Origin: Alphaproteobacteria bacterium
GTDB lineage: Bacteria > Pseudomonadota > Alphaproteobacteria > Rhizobiales > Beijerinckiaceae
DNA: 64,000 bases
Direction: 5' to 3'
NCBI GenBank assembly: GCA_021325385.1
Contig: JAJPHH010000202.1
Location: forward strand, 1-64,000
Notes under the pieces: model-generated
What the model was told of the DNA's origin: nothing
The model's input: only the letters and a program-made list of their open reading frames with translations
Databases searched by the model: none
Position numbers and translations under genes: made by a program
In this document: positions 1-8,374 of the stretch, in pieces
Position numbering within the stretch: position 1 is the first letter of the stretch
Layout: the number at the start of each line of letters is the position of its first letter

Positions 1-100
1 CAACAATCCGGCCCCAGTCGCCATTCAAAAGCGATTCGTGAGTCATCCCACCTTGAATCACGGACCAACCCATGGTCCAAGAACTTTTTAACGCCTATGC

Positions 101-176
101 GCGCAAGCGGGAATCCAGACTGAGGCCAGTCCTGGAACACTGCGGTTCTGGATTCCCGCTTTCGCGGGAATGACAG
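101..176. repeat. palindromic dispersed repeat, copy A (truncated left end)
   Basis: The segment carries GCGGGAATCCAG near its left end and CTGGATTCCCGC followed by GCGGGAATGACAG at its right end. The arms pair with each other, and each arm is itself a small hairpin (CCCGC..GCGGG). The left arm lacks the GTCATTCCCGC half seen in the other copies. A degenerate stretch at about 181-230 (GGGGTGACAGGGCGCG, GAAATGACAAGG) looks like a further decayed copy. This is the REP-like intergenic element widespread in proteobacteria. Confidence 0.8.
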
Positions 177-261
177 GGTGCGCGGGGGTGACAGGGCGCG
201 CGGAAATGACAAGGTGTTTCCGAATCCTTTCCTGTACCGGGGAGCGAGCGGAAATTGATCC

Positions 262-349
262 CTGTCATTCCCGCGCAAGCGGGAATCCAGACTGAGCCAG
301 TCATGGAACACGGCGGTTCTGGATTCCCGCTTTCGCGGGAATGACAGGG
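262..349. repeat. palindromic dispersed repeat, copy B (complete)
   Basis: A full-length copy. It starts CTGTCATTCCCGCGCAAGC and ends with its inverse CGCGGGAATGACAG, with the inner halves GGGAATCCAG and CTGGATTCCC. The whole element can fold as one long cruciform or as two separate hairpins. It lies with copy A just past the 3' end of the broken methyltransferase gene, so this flank is a repeat cluster. Confidence 0.85.
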
Positions 350-355
350 TGCGCG

Positions 356-379
356 GGGCAAACGCCAGTGCGTTTGCCC
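356..379 (-). terminator. perfect 10-bp hairpin after the methyltransferase remnant
   Basis: GGGCAAACGC and GCGTTTGCCC form a perfect 10-bp stem around a 4-nt loop (CAGT), 48 bp beyond the stop codon of the leftward methyltransferase remnant. No T-run follows on either strand, so an intrinsic terminator role is only possible. The adjoining GGATTGCTTCGCTTCGCTCGCAATGG region (380-407) is another short hairpin-forming element of a kind common between genes in Rhizobiales. Confidence 0.4.
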
Positions 380-427
380 GGGATTGCTTCGCTTCGCTCG
401 CAATGGCGGCATGGAGCCTACCCGTTT

Positions 428-2315
428 CTATTTCACCGCGACCTTCACGGTCTTGGTCGTGTCGTTGCCGAGAATGTCGATCACCTTCACCACGATCCGA
501 TATTCGCCCGGATGCGGATAGGTATGCGCGATCTCTAATTGGAGCGACTTGTCCTTGCGCGTGCGATAGGTCTGCCACTCGTTGTGGAACGTGTCGCCCT
601 TATTGTCCCAATCGACCGCCCAATAATCGATCCATTGCGACCAGTGCTTCACCGCCTTGCGCGCCTCCTCCGGCACGTCGTCCGGCGGAATGACGAAATC
701 CTTGAGCTTGAGGAAGACGTCGCGCTTGTTCGTCTTGACGTCGACTGACAGCGCAGCCAATTCGAAGAAATGAATATCGCCCTGCTCGACGGCGCGCTTG
801 TCCATGACGTCGCGTGGAATGCGCAAGAAACGCATCTGGATGTTGGCCGCGGCGGCCTGCTGCTTGGCGACTTCGTTCAACTCAAAAGCGAAATCCCAGC
901 CGAGGACGTCGACGCCGTTGGTCTTGGGCGCATCCTTGCCTGTGCCGATGGCGCGCTTGAACTCGGCGGCGATCTGCGTCACGTCGCCGACGCTCACGGG
1001 TGCATCGACCGCGCCGACGTGAACCATGCGACCAGCTCTCACGCCGTGTAGATAACTGTAGCCGTGCAATGGAGCCGCCCTAGCAAGCTTGAGGATAAAT
1101 TCGACGTACGCGCGTTGCCGGATTGCGACTTCAGTATCGCCGGCGGAGCCAAACTCCGCTCCCGCCCACATTTGCCGTTCATATTTGCCGAGGTTTTGAA
1201 CGTTAAATGGGCGAACGCTGGGTATAGACAGAAGCCGCTTTCGAGCAGTGTGAATGGAAAACCGCCCCAGATCGCAGGTGATCCAGCGCCGGCCATTCCT
1301 TTCGGCAACAGCAGCCGTCGTGCCGCTTCCGCAAAAGCAATCTAAAACGAGATCACCCTCGGCCCGACGTAAAGACAATACGACCCGCTTTATAAAGCTC
1401 CTCCATCTTGTCTGGTAACATGGTCCACACACGGCCTGGAGGCGGATTTACGCCCCTAAAGGTGTACTGAAGGCCTGGCCGAGGTCCACGAGCTGTCAGG
1501 TCACCCAGCTGATACCTTCTACCATCTTGATCACGAAGCGAGTAGTGGGAATCTACATAACTTTCATCGTACGCAGCGTATTGGATATTGAATGTTACGT
1601 CTGGCGATTTGCCATAGTAGAAGATCACTTCGTGAATGGGGCCATACCGCTTTGGGTCGCTATGAGCTGTTTGTCTCTTCCAGACTATCTCATTTCGGAA
1701 ATTTTCACTTCCAAACACCTCATCTAAAATTGCCTTAGCATAGTGACTGACATGATAATCCAAATGTACGGAGACGCTCCCATTTTCGTGCAGGAGTTCG
1801 TGCAGTAGGCTTGCTGTCTCATAGAACCATTGCAGGTAGGAATTTAGTCCCCGGCCCCAAGTATCCCGATACGCCTTGTGCTCAATAACGCTGGGTTCCT
1901 TGGTGAAGGTGAACGGTTCGTCCGCGTCCGCCTCAGGCTCCTCCGGCACCGTCGCCGTAAACGAAAAATCCGCGCCCGTATCGAACGGCGGATCGATATA
2001 GATCAGGTTCACCTTGCCCGCGAACTCGGACAGCAGCGACGGCAAGACATATTTTTTGTCGCCCCAGATCAGCCGGTTGCGCCATTCCTCCTCGCGAAAG
2101 CCCGGCGAGAACAGGCTGCGTTGGCGGTCTTGCGCCGACTCGTTGACGGTCTCGACGGTCTGAAACGGCAGCGCCACGCGGAGCGGCGCGACGCGCCGGC
2201 CCGCGGCGTCGTACTTCCCCTCCCAAACGAGTTCCGCGCGAGCGGCGCGTTTCGGCGCGGTCGTTGGTCCGTCGCCAGACGCCCCTTTCTTCGCCTTCCT
2301 TGCAGTATTGTCCAT
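428..2315 (-). pseudogene. site-specific DNA (adenine) methyltransferase, broken by internal deletion and frameshift
   Basis: The 5' part (2315 down to about 1353) encodes a type III/beta-class N6-adenine methyltransferase N-terminus with the catalytic DPPF motif (LIYIDPPFDTG) and ends at a TGA shortly after the typical GRIVF segment. The 3' part, in another frame, begins directly with the SAM-binding motif EGDLVLDCFCGSGTT and continues about 310 residues to a stop at 428. In relatives these two landmarks are separated by several dozen residues that include a YPTQKPE..LLERII segment; here they abut, at about 1353-1385. I therefore infer a deletion plus frameshift, not a simple sequencing slip. 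The start ATG at 2315 (MDNTARKAKK) is chosen because the further upstream frame is not family-like. No helicase or restriction partner lies beside it. It is probably the relic of an orphan methylase or a lost restriction/defence locus. Confidence 0.8.
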
Positions 2316-2829
2316 TATTCGGCGAACCCCCGTCGCTAGAACTTGTTTATCGGATTCGCCAGGCACATTTAAAGCGGCCTATCGAATTCCCCGCGGCGAA
2401 CCCGTCGCAAGATTGAACGGACCGGCGGGCGAAGCGATCAATGACGACGCCATATGGACAAGCGCCGCGTGGCCACCCCGGCCGATCGCCGTCAACCCGC
2501 CACTATGAACATTAGCGATGAAAACCGGTGCCGAAGCGGCCGTTTTCATCGCCAAAGTTCACGGCGGGCAGCAAAGCCATCGCCACGCGGAGGGGTCATC
2601 CTCGCCACGGCTCGACGCCGGAAGATGCGCTCCGAGCTTGCCTCCTCGCGGCAATGGCGTCGCAAGCGCGATCTCGGTGATTTCGCAAAGATAATCGCCT
2701 TTCCGAAAACTTTGTCTTTCCGAAAATCAGAATCCGTATTACGCTCCCACCCGTTCCGCGTCGGAGCCGCCGCCATGCCCGTCCCTTTCCGTCTTTCGCG
2801 CCCGCGCCGACCATCCTGCCGCGCCAAAG

Positions 2830-2911
2830 AGCGATTCTTTTTCCAAATTTTCGGCAGCGTAAACCATTGAAATCGCCCAAAATGCGGAAACAAGAATTTG
2901 GAAAAATTTGG
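2830..2911 (-). repeat. AT-rich dispersed repeat, copy 1 (inverted relative to copy 2)
   Basis: Read on the minus strand, this starts CCAAATTTTTCCAAATTC, passes through a core with TTTCCGCATTTTG and GATTTCAATGG, and ends AATTTGGAAAAAGAA. The segment at 59411-59495 matches it closely along its whole length. The ends carry complementary blocks (CCAAATTT and AAATTTGG), so the element can close into a stem-loop. Its base composition contrasts sharply with the GC-rich surroundings. It may be a mobile palindromic element, a structured RNA or a protein-binding site; the function is unknown. Confidence 0.75.
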
Positions 2912-3027
2912 CGCGCGGCGGCGGCCGCGGATATCGGTCGCGAGGGGTCGGCGAGAACGCCTCGGACGATGCAAATGGCGCGTCGTGCGGACGGCATGCC
3001 GGCGATCTTTTTTCGGAACGAGGAGGG

Positions 3028-3135
3028 TCAGGCGACGGGTCGCGCGGGGGGCGCGGCCGTCAGTTCAAGGCCGCCGAGCTTCATCGCGACCCTGGCCTTC
3101 TTGCCCGTCTCGCCGGCGGAGGTCACGTAAGCCAT
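3028..3135 (-). CDS. possible 35-residue small protein
   Basis: A short leftward frame starts MAYVTSAGETGKKARVAMKL and ends PPARPVA. What favours it is a good Shine-Dalgarno (GAGAGGACATCA before ATG, about 6 nt spacing) in a region otherwise without genes. It has no cysteines, no signal peptide and no membrane segment, and I do not recognise a family. With a length this short in GC-rich DNA it could be chance. Confidence 0.22.
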   Translation of the reverse strand: MAYVTSAGETGKKARVAMKLGGLELTAAPPARPVA

Positions 3136-3277
3136 TGATGTCCTCTCGATGCCGTAATCCGTACCCGTAGACGGCGATAACATTCCTTGGCTCCGCCCGG
3201 TTTGCGACGGTCGCGTTGGTTCCTTGCCAAGCCCGTTCGCATCGGGGAATGTGCGGCCAGCAAAGGGCGAGGAGCGC

Positions 3278-4894
3278 ATGGGCGAGGCCTTTATCGGCGT
3301 CGATGTCGGCACGGGCAGCGCGCGGGCGGGCGTTTTCGACGCGGCCGGCCGGCTGCTCGCCAGCGCCAAGAAGCCGATCGCCATCTGGCGCGAGGCCGGT
3401 GAGATCGTCGAGCATTCGTCCGAGGACATTTGGCGCGCGGCGACCGGCGCGGTGCGCGAGGCTGTGGCTGCCGCCGGCCTTGCCGCGATGGACGTGAAGG
3501 GCGTCAGCTTCGACGCCACCTGCTCGCTCGTCGTGCTCGACGCCAATGGCGCGTCCCTTCCGGTCGGGCCGAGCGGCGATCCGAAGCGCGACGTGATCGT
3601 CTGGATGGATCACCGCGCCGTCGGCGAGGCCGATTTCATCAATCGAGGCGGCTATGACGCGCTGCGCTATGTCGGCGGCAAAATCTCGCCGGAAATGGAG
3701 CCGCCGAAACTTCTCTGGCTGGCGCGGAACATGCCGGACACGTTTAGCCGAGCCGGCCATTTCTTCGATCTGACCGATTTCCTCACCTGGCGCGCCTCGG
3801 GCGCGACCGCGCGCTCCGTCTGCACCGTCACTTGCAAATGGACCTATCTCGCCCATGAGAAGCGCTGGCCGCGCGAATTCTTCGATAGCGTCGGCCTTTC
3901 GGGCCTGTGCGGGAACAGCTTCGCCCGGATCGGCGCCGAGGTCGTCGAGCCGGGCGCGCCGCTCGCCGCCGGCTTGACCGAAGAAGCGGCCGAGGCGATG
4001 GGGCTCGCGCCCGGCCTTCCGGTCGGCGCCGGCCTGATCGACGCTCACGCCGGCGCTCTGGGCACGCTCGGCGCGAGCCGCGGCGGCGAAAAGGCCGATC
4101 CGCGCCGAAGGCTGGCGCTCATCCTTGGCACCTCGGCCTGCTGCATGGCCGTCGCCGACGAGGCGCGCTTCGTCGGCGGCGTCTGGGGTCCGTACTTTTC
4201 CGCGCTGACGCCAGGCCAATGGCTGGCCGAAGGCGGCCAATCGGCGTTCGGCGCGGCGATCGATCATTTGATGGGCGCTCATCCTGCTTTCGCCGAGATC
4301 AAGCAGCGCGGCGGCGACAAGGCTTTCGAGGACATGGAGAACGAAATCCTGGCGCGCGCCGGGAGCTTGTCGCGCGCGGCTCTGCTCGCCAAGGATCTGC
4401 ACGTCTTGCCCGACTTCATCGGCAACCGCTCGCCTTTCGCCGACCCGGCGGCGCGCGGCGCGGTGATCGGCCTCGACCTTCGCGCCGACCGCCAAAGCCT
4501 GCTCGAGCTTTACGTCGCCGCTCTGGTCGGCCTCGCCCATGGCGTCGGCCAGATCATCGAGACGCTGGAGGCCGGCGGCTATGGTTTCGACATGCTCGTC
4601 GTCAGCGGCGGCGCGGCGCGCAGCAAGCTGGTGCGGCAATTGATCGCCGACGCGACGCAGAAGAGGGTCGGCGCGCCGGAGACGAGCGAGCCGGTCCTGC
4701 TCGGCGCGGCGATGCTCGCCGCGGTCGCCGCCGGCCGTCACACCGTCGCCTCCGCCATGTCGGCAATGTCCCGCCTGGCCGAGGAGACTGCGCCGCAAAC
4801 GGGCGAGATCGCGGCTTTTCACGCCAGAAAACGGCGGGCGTTCCTCCTGATCCAGGAGACCGAGCGCAGGATCAGGGCGGCGATGCACGAATGA
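3278..4894 (+). CDS. FGGY-family pentulose kinase (ribulokinase-type)
   Basis: Phosphorylates a ketopentose, most likely D-ribulose or a related pentulose, with ATP in the cytoplasm. The 538-residue protein has the actin-fold kinase start (FIGVDVGTGSARAGVF, residues 5-20), the long pentulose-kinase N-domain with FDATCSLVVLD and WMDHRA, the FDLTDFLTWRASG segment and a C-terminal nucleotide-binding part with VVSGGAARSKLVRQL and LLGAAMLAA. The length fits the FGGY pentulose kinase group rather than xylulokinase (about 480-500 residues). ATG 3278 is chosen because AAGGGCGAGGAGCGC precedes it and the protein begins at the conserved glycine-rich strand. It heads the polyol locus, so it probably phosphorylates the ketose released by one of the dehydrogenases downstream. 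The exact sugar cannot be read from sequence. Confidence 0.85.
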   Translation: MGEAFIGVDVGTGSARAGVFDAAGRLLASAKKPIAIWREAGEIVEHSSEDIWRAATGAVREAVAAAGLAAMDVKGVSFDATCSLVVLDANGASLPVGPSGDPKRDVIVWMDHRAVGEADFINRGGYDALRYVGGKISPEMEPPKLLWLARNMPDTFSRAGHFFDLTDFLTWRASGATARSVCTVTCKWTYLAHEKRWPREFFDSVGLSGLCGNSFARIGAEVVEPGAPLAAGLTEEAAEAMGLAPGLPVGAGLIDAHAGALGTLGASRGGEKADPRRRLALILGTSACCMAVADEARFVGGVWGPYFSALTPGQWLAEGGQSAFGAAIDHLMGAHPAFAEIKQRGGDKAFEDMENEILARAGSLSRAALLAKDLHVLPDFIGNRSPFADPAARGAVIGLDLRADRQSLLELYVAALVGLAHGVGQIIETLEAGGYGFDMLVVSGGAARSKLVRQLIADATQKRVGAPETSEPVLLGAAMLAAVAAGRHTVASAMSAMSRLAEETAPQTGEIAAFHARKRRAFLLIQETERRIRAAMHE

Positions 4895-5062
4895 GTTCCG
4901 CCGCCGCGCCGCCTGCGCCCTCGCCCGCCCTTGAGCAATTATTCGCGAAATGGGCATTTGCTTGCGCATCGCGCGGAGCGCGTGTTAGCCTTAGCGCTCG
5001 CGCGAAGGCGCAAGGCGCGCGGCAAGCGCCGCCTTCCGGCGAGGAAACGCGAAGCAGGCGCC

Positions 5063-5758
5063 ATGGCCTGGCCTGAAGTCGTCATTTTCGATTGCGACGG
5101 CGTGCTGGTCGACAGCGAAGTGATCGCGCTCGCCGAGACGCGCCAAGCTTTGGGCGAAGCCGGCCTCTATTTGAGCGACGAAGAGGTGTTCGACCGCTTC
5201 CTGGGCCTCAGCGTCGAGGCGATCGCCCGCAGCGCCGAGAAGGACCTTGGCGGCGCCCTGCCCGCCAGCTTTCCGACCGACTTGACCCGCCGTATTCTCG
5301 CCGGCTTCGAGAACGAACTGCAAGGCGTCGCCGGCATTCGCCAGGCGCTGGCCGGCCTCGGCGCGCGGGTCTGCGTCGCCTCGTCGAGCGCGCCGGAGCG
5401 CATCCGCCGCTCGCTCGCCGCGGTCGGCTACGCCCGCCTGTTCGAGCCGAATATTTTCTCGGCGAGCGCGGTCGAGCGCGGCAAGCCGAACCCTGATCTA
5501 TTCCTTTACGCGGCGCGGGAGATGGGCGCCGCCCCGGCGGCCTGCCTCGTGATCGAAGACAGCGTTCCCGGCGTACAGGCGGCGACCGCAGCAGGCATGC
5601 AGGTCTTCGGCTTTACCGGCGGCAGCCACATTTCCGGGCCGGCTCAGGGCGAGCGCCTGAGCGCGGCCGGCGCGGCGCTGATCTTTGCCGACATGACGGA
5701 ATTGCCGGACATCATTCGAAGGCGGCGCGCTGCGCTCCTCCCGGCAGAGCCAAGCTAG
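5063..5758 (+). CDS. HAD-superfamily (IA) sugar-phosphate phosphatase-like hydrolase
   Basis: A 231-residue HAD hydrolase. Motif I is FDCDGVLVDSE (nucleophile D10, acid/base D12), motif II VASSSAPERI, motif III lysine in GKPNPDLF, and motif IV VIEDSVPGVQAA. The DGVLVDSE form with a helical cap is typical of small phosphatases or mutases acting on sugar phosphates (beta-phosphoglucomutase/YieH group). It lies between the pentulose kinase and the SorC regulator, about 170 bp after the kinase, and 12 bp before the regulator. It may clear a toxic phosphorylated intermediate of polyol breakdown; that is an inference from context. ATG 5063 is chosen because the catalytic strand starts right after it. 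Confidence 0.82.
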   Translation: MAWPEVVIFDCDGVLVDSEVIALAETRQALGEAGLYLSDEEVFDRFLGLSVEAIARSAEKDLGGALPASFPTDLTRRILAGFENELQGVAGIRQALAGLGARVCVASSSAPERIRRSLAAVGYARLFEPNIFSASAVERGKPNPDLFLYAAREMGAAPAACLVIEDSVPGVQAATAAGMQVFGFTGGSHISGPAQGERLSAAGAALIFADMTELPDIIRRRRAALLPAEPS

Positions 5759-5770
5759 GAGCGGCTGGGC

Positions 5771-6727
5771 ATGGCGAAGCGGCTGGAAGGCGACGAAGCG
5801 CGGCTCGACGACGCGGCGCGGGCCGGCTGGCTCTATTACGTCGCCGGCAACACGCAAGACGAGATCGCCCGCAAGCTCGGCATCTCGCGCCAATCGGCGC
5901 AACGTCTGGTGTCGCTGGCGATCAGCGAGCGTCTCATCAAGGTACGGCTCGACCATCCGATCGCGCGCTGCATGGAGCTCGCCGCGGCGCTGAAGACCCG
6001 GTACGACCTGCGTTTCTGCGAAATCTCGCCGTCGGACCCCGCCTCCGCCTCGACCACGCTCGGCATCGCGCAAGTCGCGGCGGCGGAGTTCGAGCGCTGG
6101 CTGCGACGCGACGAGCCGGCGATCATCGGCATCGGCACGGGCCGCACGATGCGCGCGGTCGCCGATCAATTGCCGCGCATGGAGTGTCCGCAACATAAAT
6201 TGGTCGCGCTGGTCGGCACGACCAAGGTCGACGGCTCGGCCTCGTTCTACGACGTCGTCATTCGCGTCTCGGACACGGTGCGCGCGCCGCACTATCCGAT
6301 GCCGCTGCCGGTGATCGCGCGTTCGATCGAGGAGCGCGAATTGCTCACCGGCCTCGCCTCGGTGAAAAGCGTGCTCGCGCTCGCCGAGCGCGCCGATATC
6401 AGCTTCGTCGGCGTCGGCGCGATCCAGGAGAGCGCGGCGATCGTGCTCGACGGCGTCATTTCGCGCGAAGACGCCGAGAAGCTGCGCGGCGAGGGCGCAG
6501 TCGGCGAAATCACCGGCTGGACTTTCGATTCGCGCGGCCGCGTGCTCGACAACGAGCACAATTCCAAAGTCGCCAGCGCGCCGCTCAAGCCGGCGACCAA
6601 CCGCTTGATGATCGGCGTCGCGATGGGCGTGTCGCGCCGCGCCGCCATTCGCGGCGCGCTTGCCGGCAAGCTGATTTCGGGCCTCGTCACCGATGAAGCG
6701 ACCGCCGAACATCTGCTTCACCGGTGA
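5771..6727 (+). CDS. smoC: SorC-family sugar-responsive transcriptional regulator
   Basis: 318 residues. A helix-turn-helix occupies roughly residues 27-57 (QDEIARKLGISRQSAQRLVS), and the rest is the SorC/DeoR-like sugar-phosphate-binding domain, including GIGTGRTMRAVADQLP and the C-terminal GVAMGVSRRAAIRGALAGKL segment. Members bind DNA as tetramers and respond to phosphorylated sugars. It sits directly upstream of, and in the same direction as, the polyol ABC transporter genes, the place occupied by the SorC-type regulator in smo loci, so it very probably controls them. The symbol is assigned by locus resemblance, not by proof of function. A candidate operator lies in the 147-bp gap that follows. 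Confidence 0.85.
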   Translation: MAKRLEGDEARLDDAARAGWLYYVAGNTQDEIARKLGISRQSAQRLVSLAISERLIKVRLDHPIARCMELAAALKTRYDLRFCEISPSDPASASTTLGIAQVAAAEFERWLRRDEPAIIGIGTGRTMRAVADQLPRMECPQHKLVALVGTTKVDGSASFYDVVIRVSDTVRAPHYPMPLPVIARSIEERELLTGLASVKSVLALAERADISFVGVGAIQESAAIVLDGVISREDAEKLRGEGAVGEITGWTFDSRGRVLDNEHNSKVASAPLKPATNRLMIGVAMGVSRRAAIRGALAGKLISGLVTDEATAEHLLHR

Positions 6728-6802
6728 GAAATTTACGCGGTCAACTCAGGCAGTTAGCGCGATGCTGCAGCGCACATGATGCGGCGCAGCGACGATTCCG
6801 GG

Positions 6803-6857
6803 TTGACTTTCCGCCGCCGAATGCGTGAGTATTCGCCCGAGCAACAAGCAATTGCTC
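6803..6857 (+). promoter_or_regulatory. candidate promoter and SorC operator before the transporter genes
   Basis: TTGACT at 6803-6808 could be a -35 box; 17 nt later TGAGTA is a weak -10. Immediately downstream GAGCAACAAGCAATTGCTC (6839-6857) contains the perfect palindrome AGCAATTGCT (6847-6856) and the flanking pair GAGCAA/TTGCTC. The site sits between the regulator and the first transporter gene, just ahead of that gene's Shine-Dalgarno. A partly similar GAGCAATT lies in the gap before the HAD gene (about 4933-4940). Both assignments rest on pattern and position only. Confidence 0.4.
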
Positions 6858-6874
6858 AAGATGGAGGAAACACC

Positions 6875-8191
6875 ATGAAGGTTCTCTACCAGAGCCTGCT
6901 CGGGGCCTGCGCTCTGACCGCCTTCTCGCTCGCCGCCGCTCAGGCCGAGACCACGCTGACGATCGCGACGGTCAATAACGGCGACATGATCCGGATGCAG
7001 AAGCTGACGGACGATTTCACCAAGGCCAATCCCGACATCAAGCTGAACTGGGTGACGCTCGAAGAGAACGTGCTGCGCCAGAAAGTGACGACCGACATCG
7101 CCACCAAAGGCGGTCAGTACGACATTCTGACGATTGGCACGTACGAAGTGCCGATCTGGGGCAAGAAGGGCTGGCTTGTCCCGCTCGACAAGCTCGGCGC
7201 CGACTACGATGTCGACGATCTCCTCCCCGCAATCCGCTCGGGCCTCACCGTCGACGGCAAGCTCTACGCCGCGCCGTTCTACGGCGAAAGCTCCTTCGTC
7301 ATGTATCGTACCGATTTGATGGAGAAAGCCGGTCTGAAGATGCCGGAATCGCCGACTTGGGACTTCGTTCGCCAAGCCGCCGACAAGATGAACGACAAGG
7401 CCGAGGGGGTCTACGGCATTTGCCTGCGCGGCAAGGCCGGCTGGGGCGAGAACATGGCGTTCCTCACCGCGATGTCGAACTCGTTCGGCGCGCGCTGGTT
7501 CGACGAGAAATGGGAGCCGCAGTTCAACACGCCCGAATGGAAAGCCACGCTCGATTATTACCTCGCGATCATGAAGGCGGACGGGCCTCCCGGCGCGTCG
7601 TCGAACGGCTTCAACGAGAACCTCGCCCTGTTCAAGTCCGGCAAATGCGGCATGTGGATCGACGCGACAGTCGCTGCCTCCTTCGTCACGGGCGCCGATT
7701 CCAAGGTCGCCAAGAACGTCGGCTTCGCGCTGGCGCCGAACGACGGCAAGGGCAAGAACGGCAACTGGCTGTGGGCGTGGTCGCTCGCCATTCCGGCGGG
7801 CTCGGCCAAGGTCGACGCCGCGGAGAAATTCATCTCCTGGGCGACGAGCAAGCACTACACGGAGCTTGTCGCCTCCAAGGAAGGCTGGGCCAACGTTCCC
7901 CCGGGCACGCGCACCTCGCTTTACAAGAACCCGGACTATCTGAAGGCGGCGCCGTTTGCGGAGCTGACATTGCAGTCGATCAACTCGGCTGATCCGACTC
8001 ATCCGACCGTCAAGCCGGTGCCCTATGTCGGCGTGCAGTTCGTCGCGATCCCCGAATTCGAGGGCATCGGGACTGCAGTCGGTCAGGACTTCTCGGCTGC
8101 GCTCGCCGGTTCGATGAGCGAAGCCGATGCGCTCGCGAAGGCGCAGTCGAGCACGGAAAGCACGATGAAGAAGGCGGGTTACATCAAGTAG
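6875..8191 (+). CDS. smoE: polyol ABC transporter periplasmic binding protein (sorbitol/mannitol type)
   Basis: 438 residues of the family 1 extracellular solute-binding (MalE/SmoE) type. A signal peptide (MKVLYQSLLGACALTAFSLA..AQA) is followed by mature ETTLTIATVNNGDMIRM. The interior shows the usual GQYDILTIGTYEVPIWGKKG and FYGESSFVMYRTD segments that shape the sugar cleft. A strong GGAGGAAACACC precedes ATG 6875; the upstream in-frame codons lack a signal peptide. It opens the transporter block binding protein-permease-permease-ATPase-polyol dehydrogenases, the order of the Rhodobacter smo and Pseudomonas mtl operons. It should deliver sorbitol, mannitol or a similar hexitol or pentitol to the membrane channel. 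A stable hairpin follows the gene and may keep this cistron more abundant than the next. Confidence 0.88.
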   Translation: MKVLYQSLLGACALTAFSLAAAQAETTLTIATVNNGDMIRMQKLTDDFTKANPDIKLNWVTLEENVLRQKVTTDIATKGGQYDILTIGTYEVPIWGKKGWLVPLDKLGADYDVDDLLPAIRSGLTVDGKLYAAPFYGESSFVMYRTDLMEKAGLKMPESPTWDFVRQAADKMNDKAEGVYGICLRGKAGWGENMAFLTAMSNSFGARWFDEKWEPQFNTPEWKATLDYYLAIMKADGPPGASSNGFNENLALFKSGKCGMWIDATVAASFVTGADSKVAKNVGFALAPNDGKGKNGNWLWAWSLAIPAGSAKVDAAEKFISWATSKHYTELVASKEGWANVPPGTRTSLYKNPDYLKAAPFAELTLQSINSADPTHPTVKPVPYVGVQFVAIPEFEGIGTAVGQDFSAALAGSMSEADALAKAQSSTESTMKKAGYIK

Positions 8192-8230
8192 CGCCGCTCC
8201 GGCGCTGAAGGGGCGTCCTCCCCGCCCCTA

Positions 8231-8254
8231 CCCCTCCCCGTTCGCGGGGAGGGG
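8231..8254 (+). promoter_or_regulatory. intercistronic hairpin between binding protein and permease
   Basis: CCCCTCCCCG and CGGGGAGGGG form a perfect 10-bp stem capped by TTCG, 39 bp after the binding-protein stop. No T-run follows, so it is better read as an RNA-stabilising or partially attenuating structure that raises binding-protein mRNA relative to the permeases, as is known for malE-malF type operons. The role here is inferred. Confidence 0.6.
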
Positions 8255-8374
8255 AAGCAAAAAAGGGAAACAGCCGGCAATATGACAAACTTCGACGGCT
8301 CACGACGCCTAAGACGTCGGCCGAACGACCAGCCGACAGCGTGGTTGGGCTTTTAGACGGGGGAGTTGACGCTC

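Larger units (their letters stand above)
2316..3277. other. long intergenic region, largely without recognisable genes
   Basis: Nearly 1 kb separates the methylase remnant from the kinase gene. It holds the AT-rich dispersed repeat at 2830-2911 and a possible very short leftward gene at 3028-3135. I recognise nothing in the rest: the open frames on both strands are arginine-rich and low in complexity, as expected for non-coding GC-rich DNA. The promoter for the kinase gene should lie near 3140-3270, but no clear -35/-10 pair stands out. Confidence 0.6.

Noticed and set aside
101-349. CRISPR array
   Set aside because: The repeated units are inverted palindromes in two clustered copies with non-uniform spacing, and similar copies lie alone elsewhere. 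No cas genes are present.
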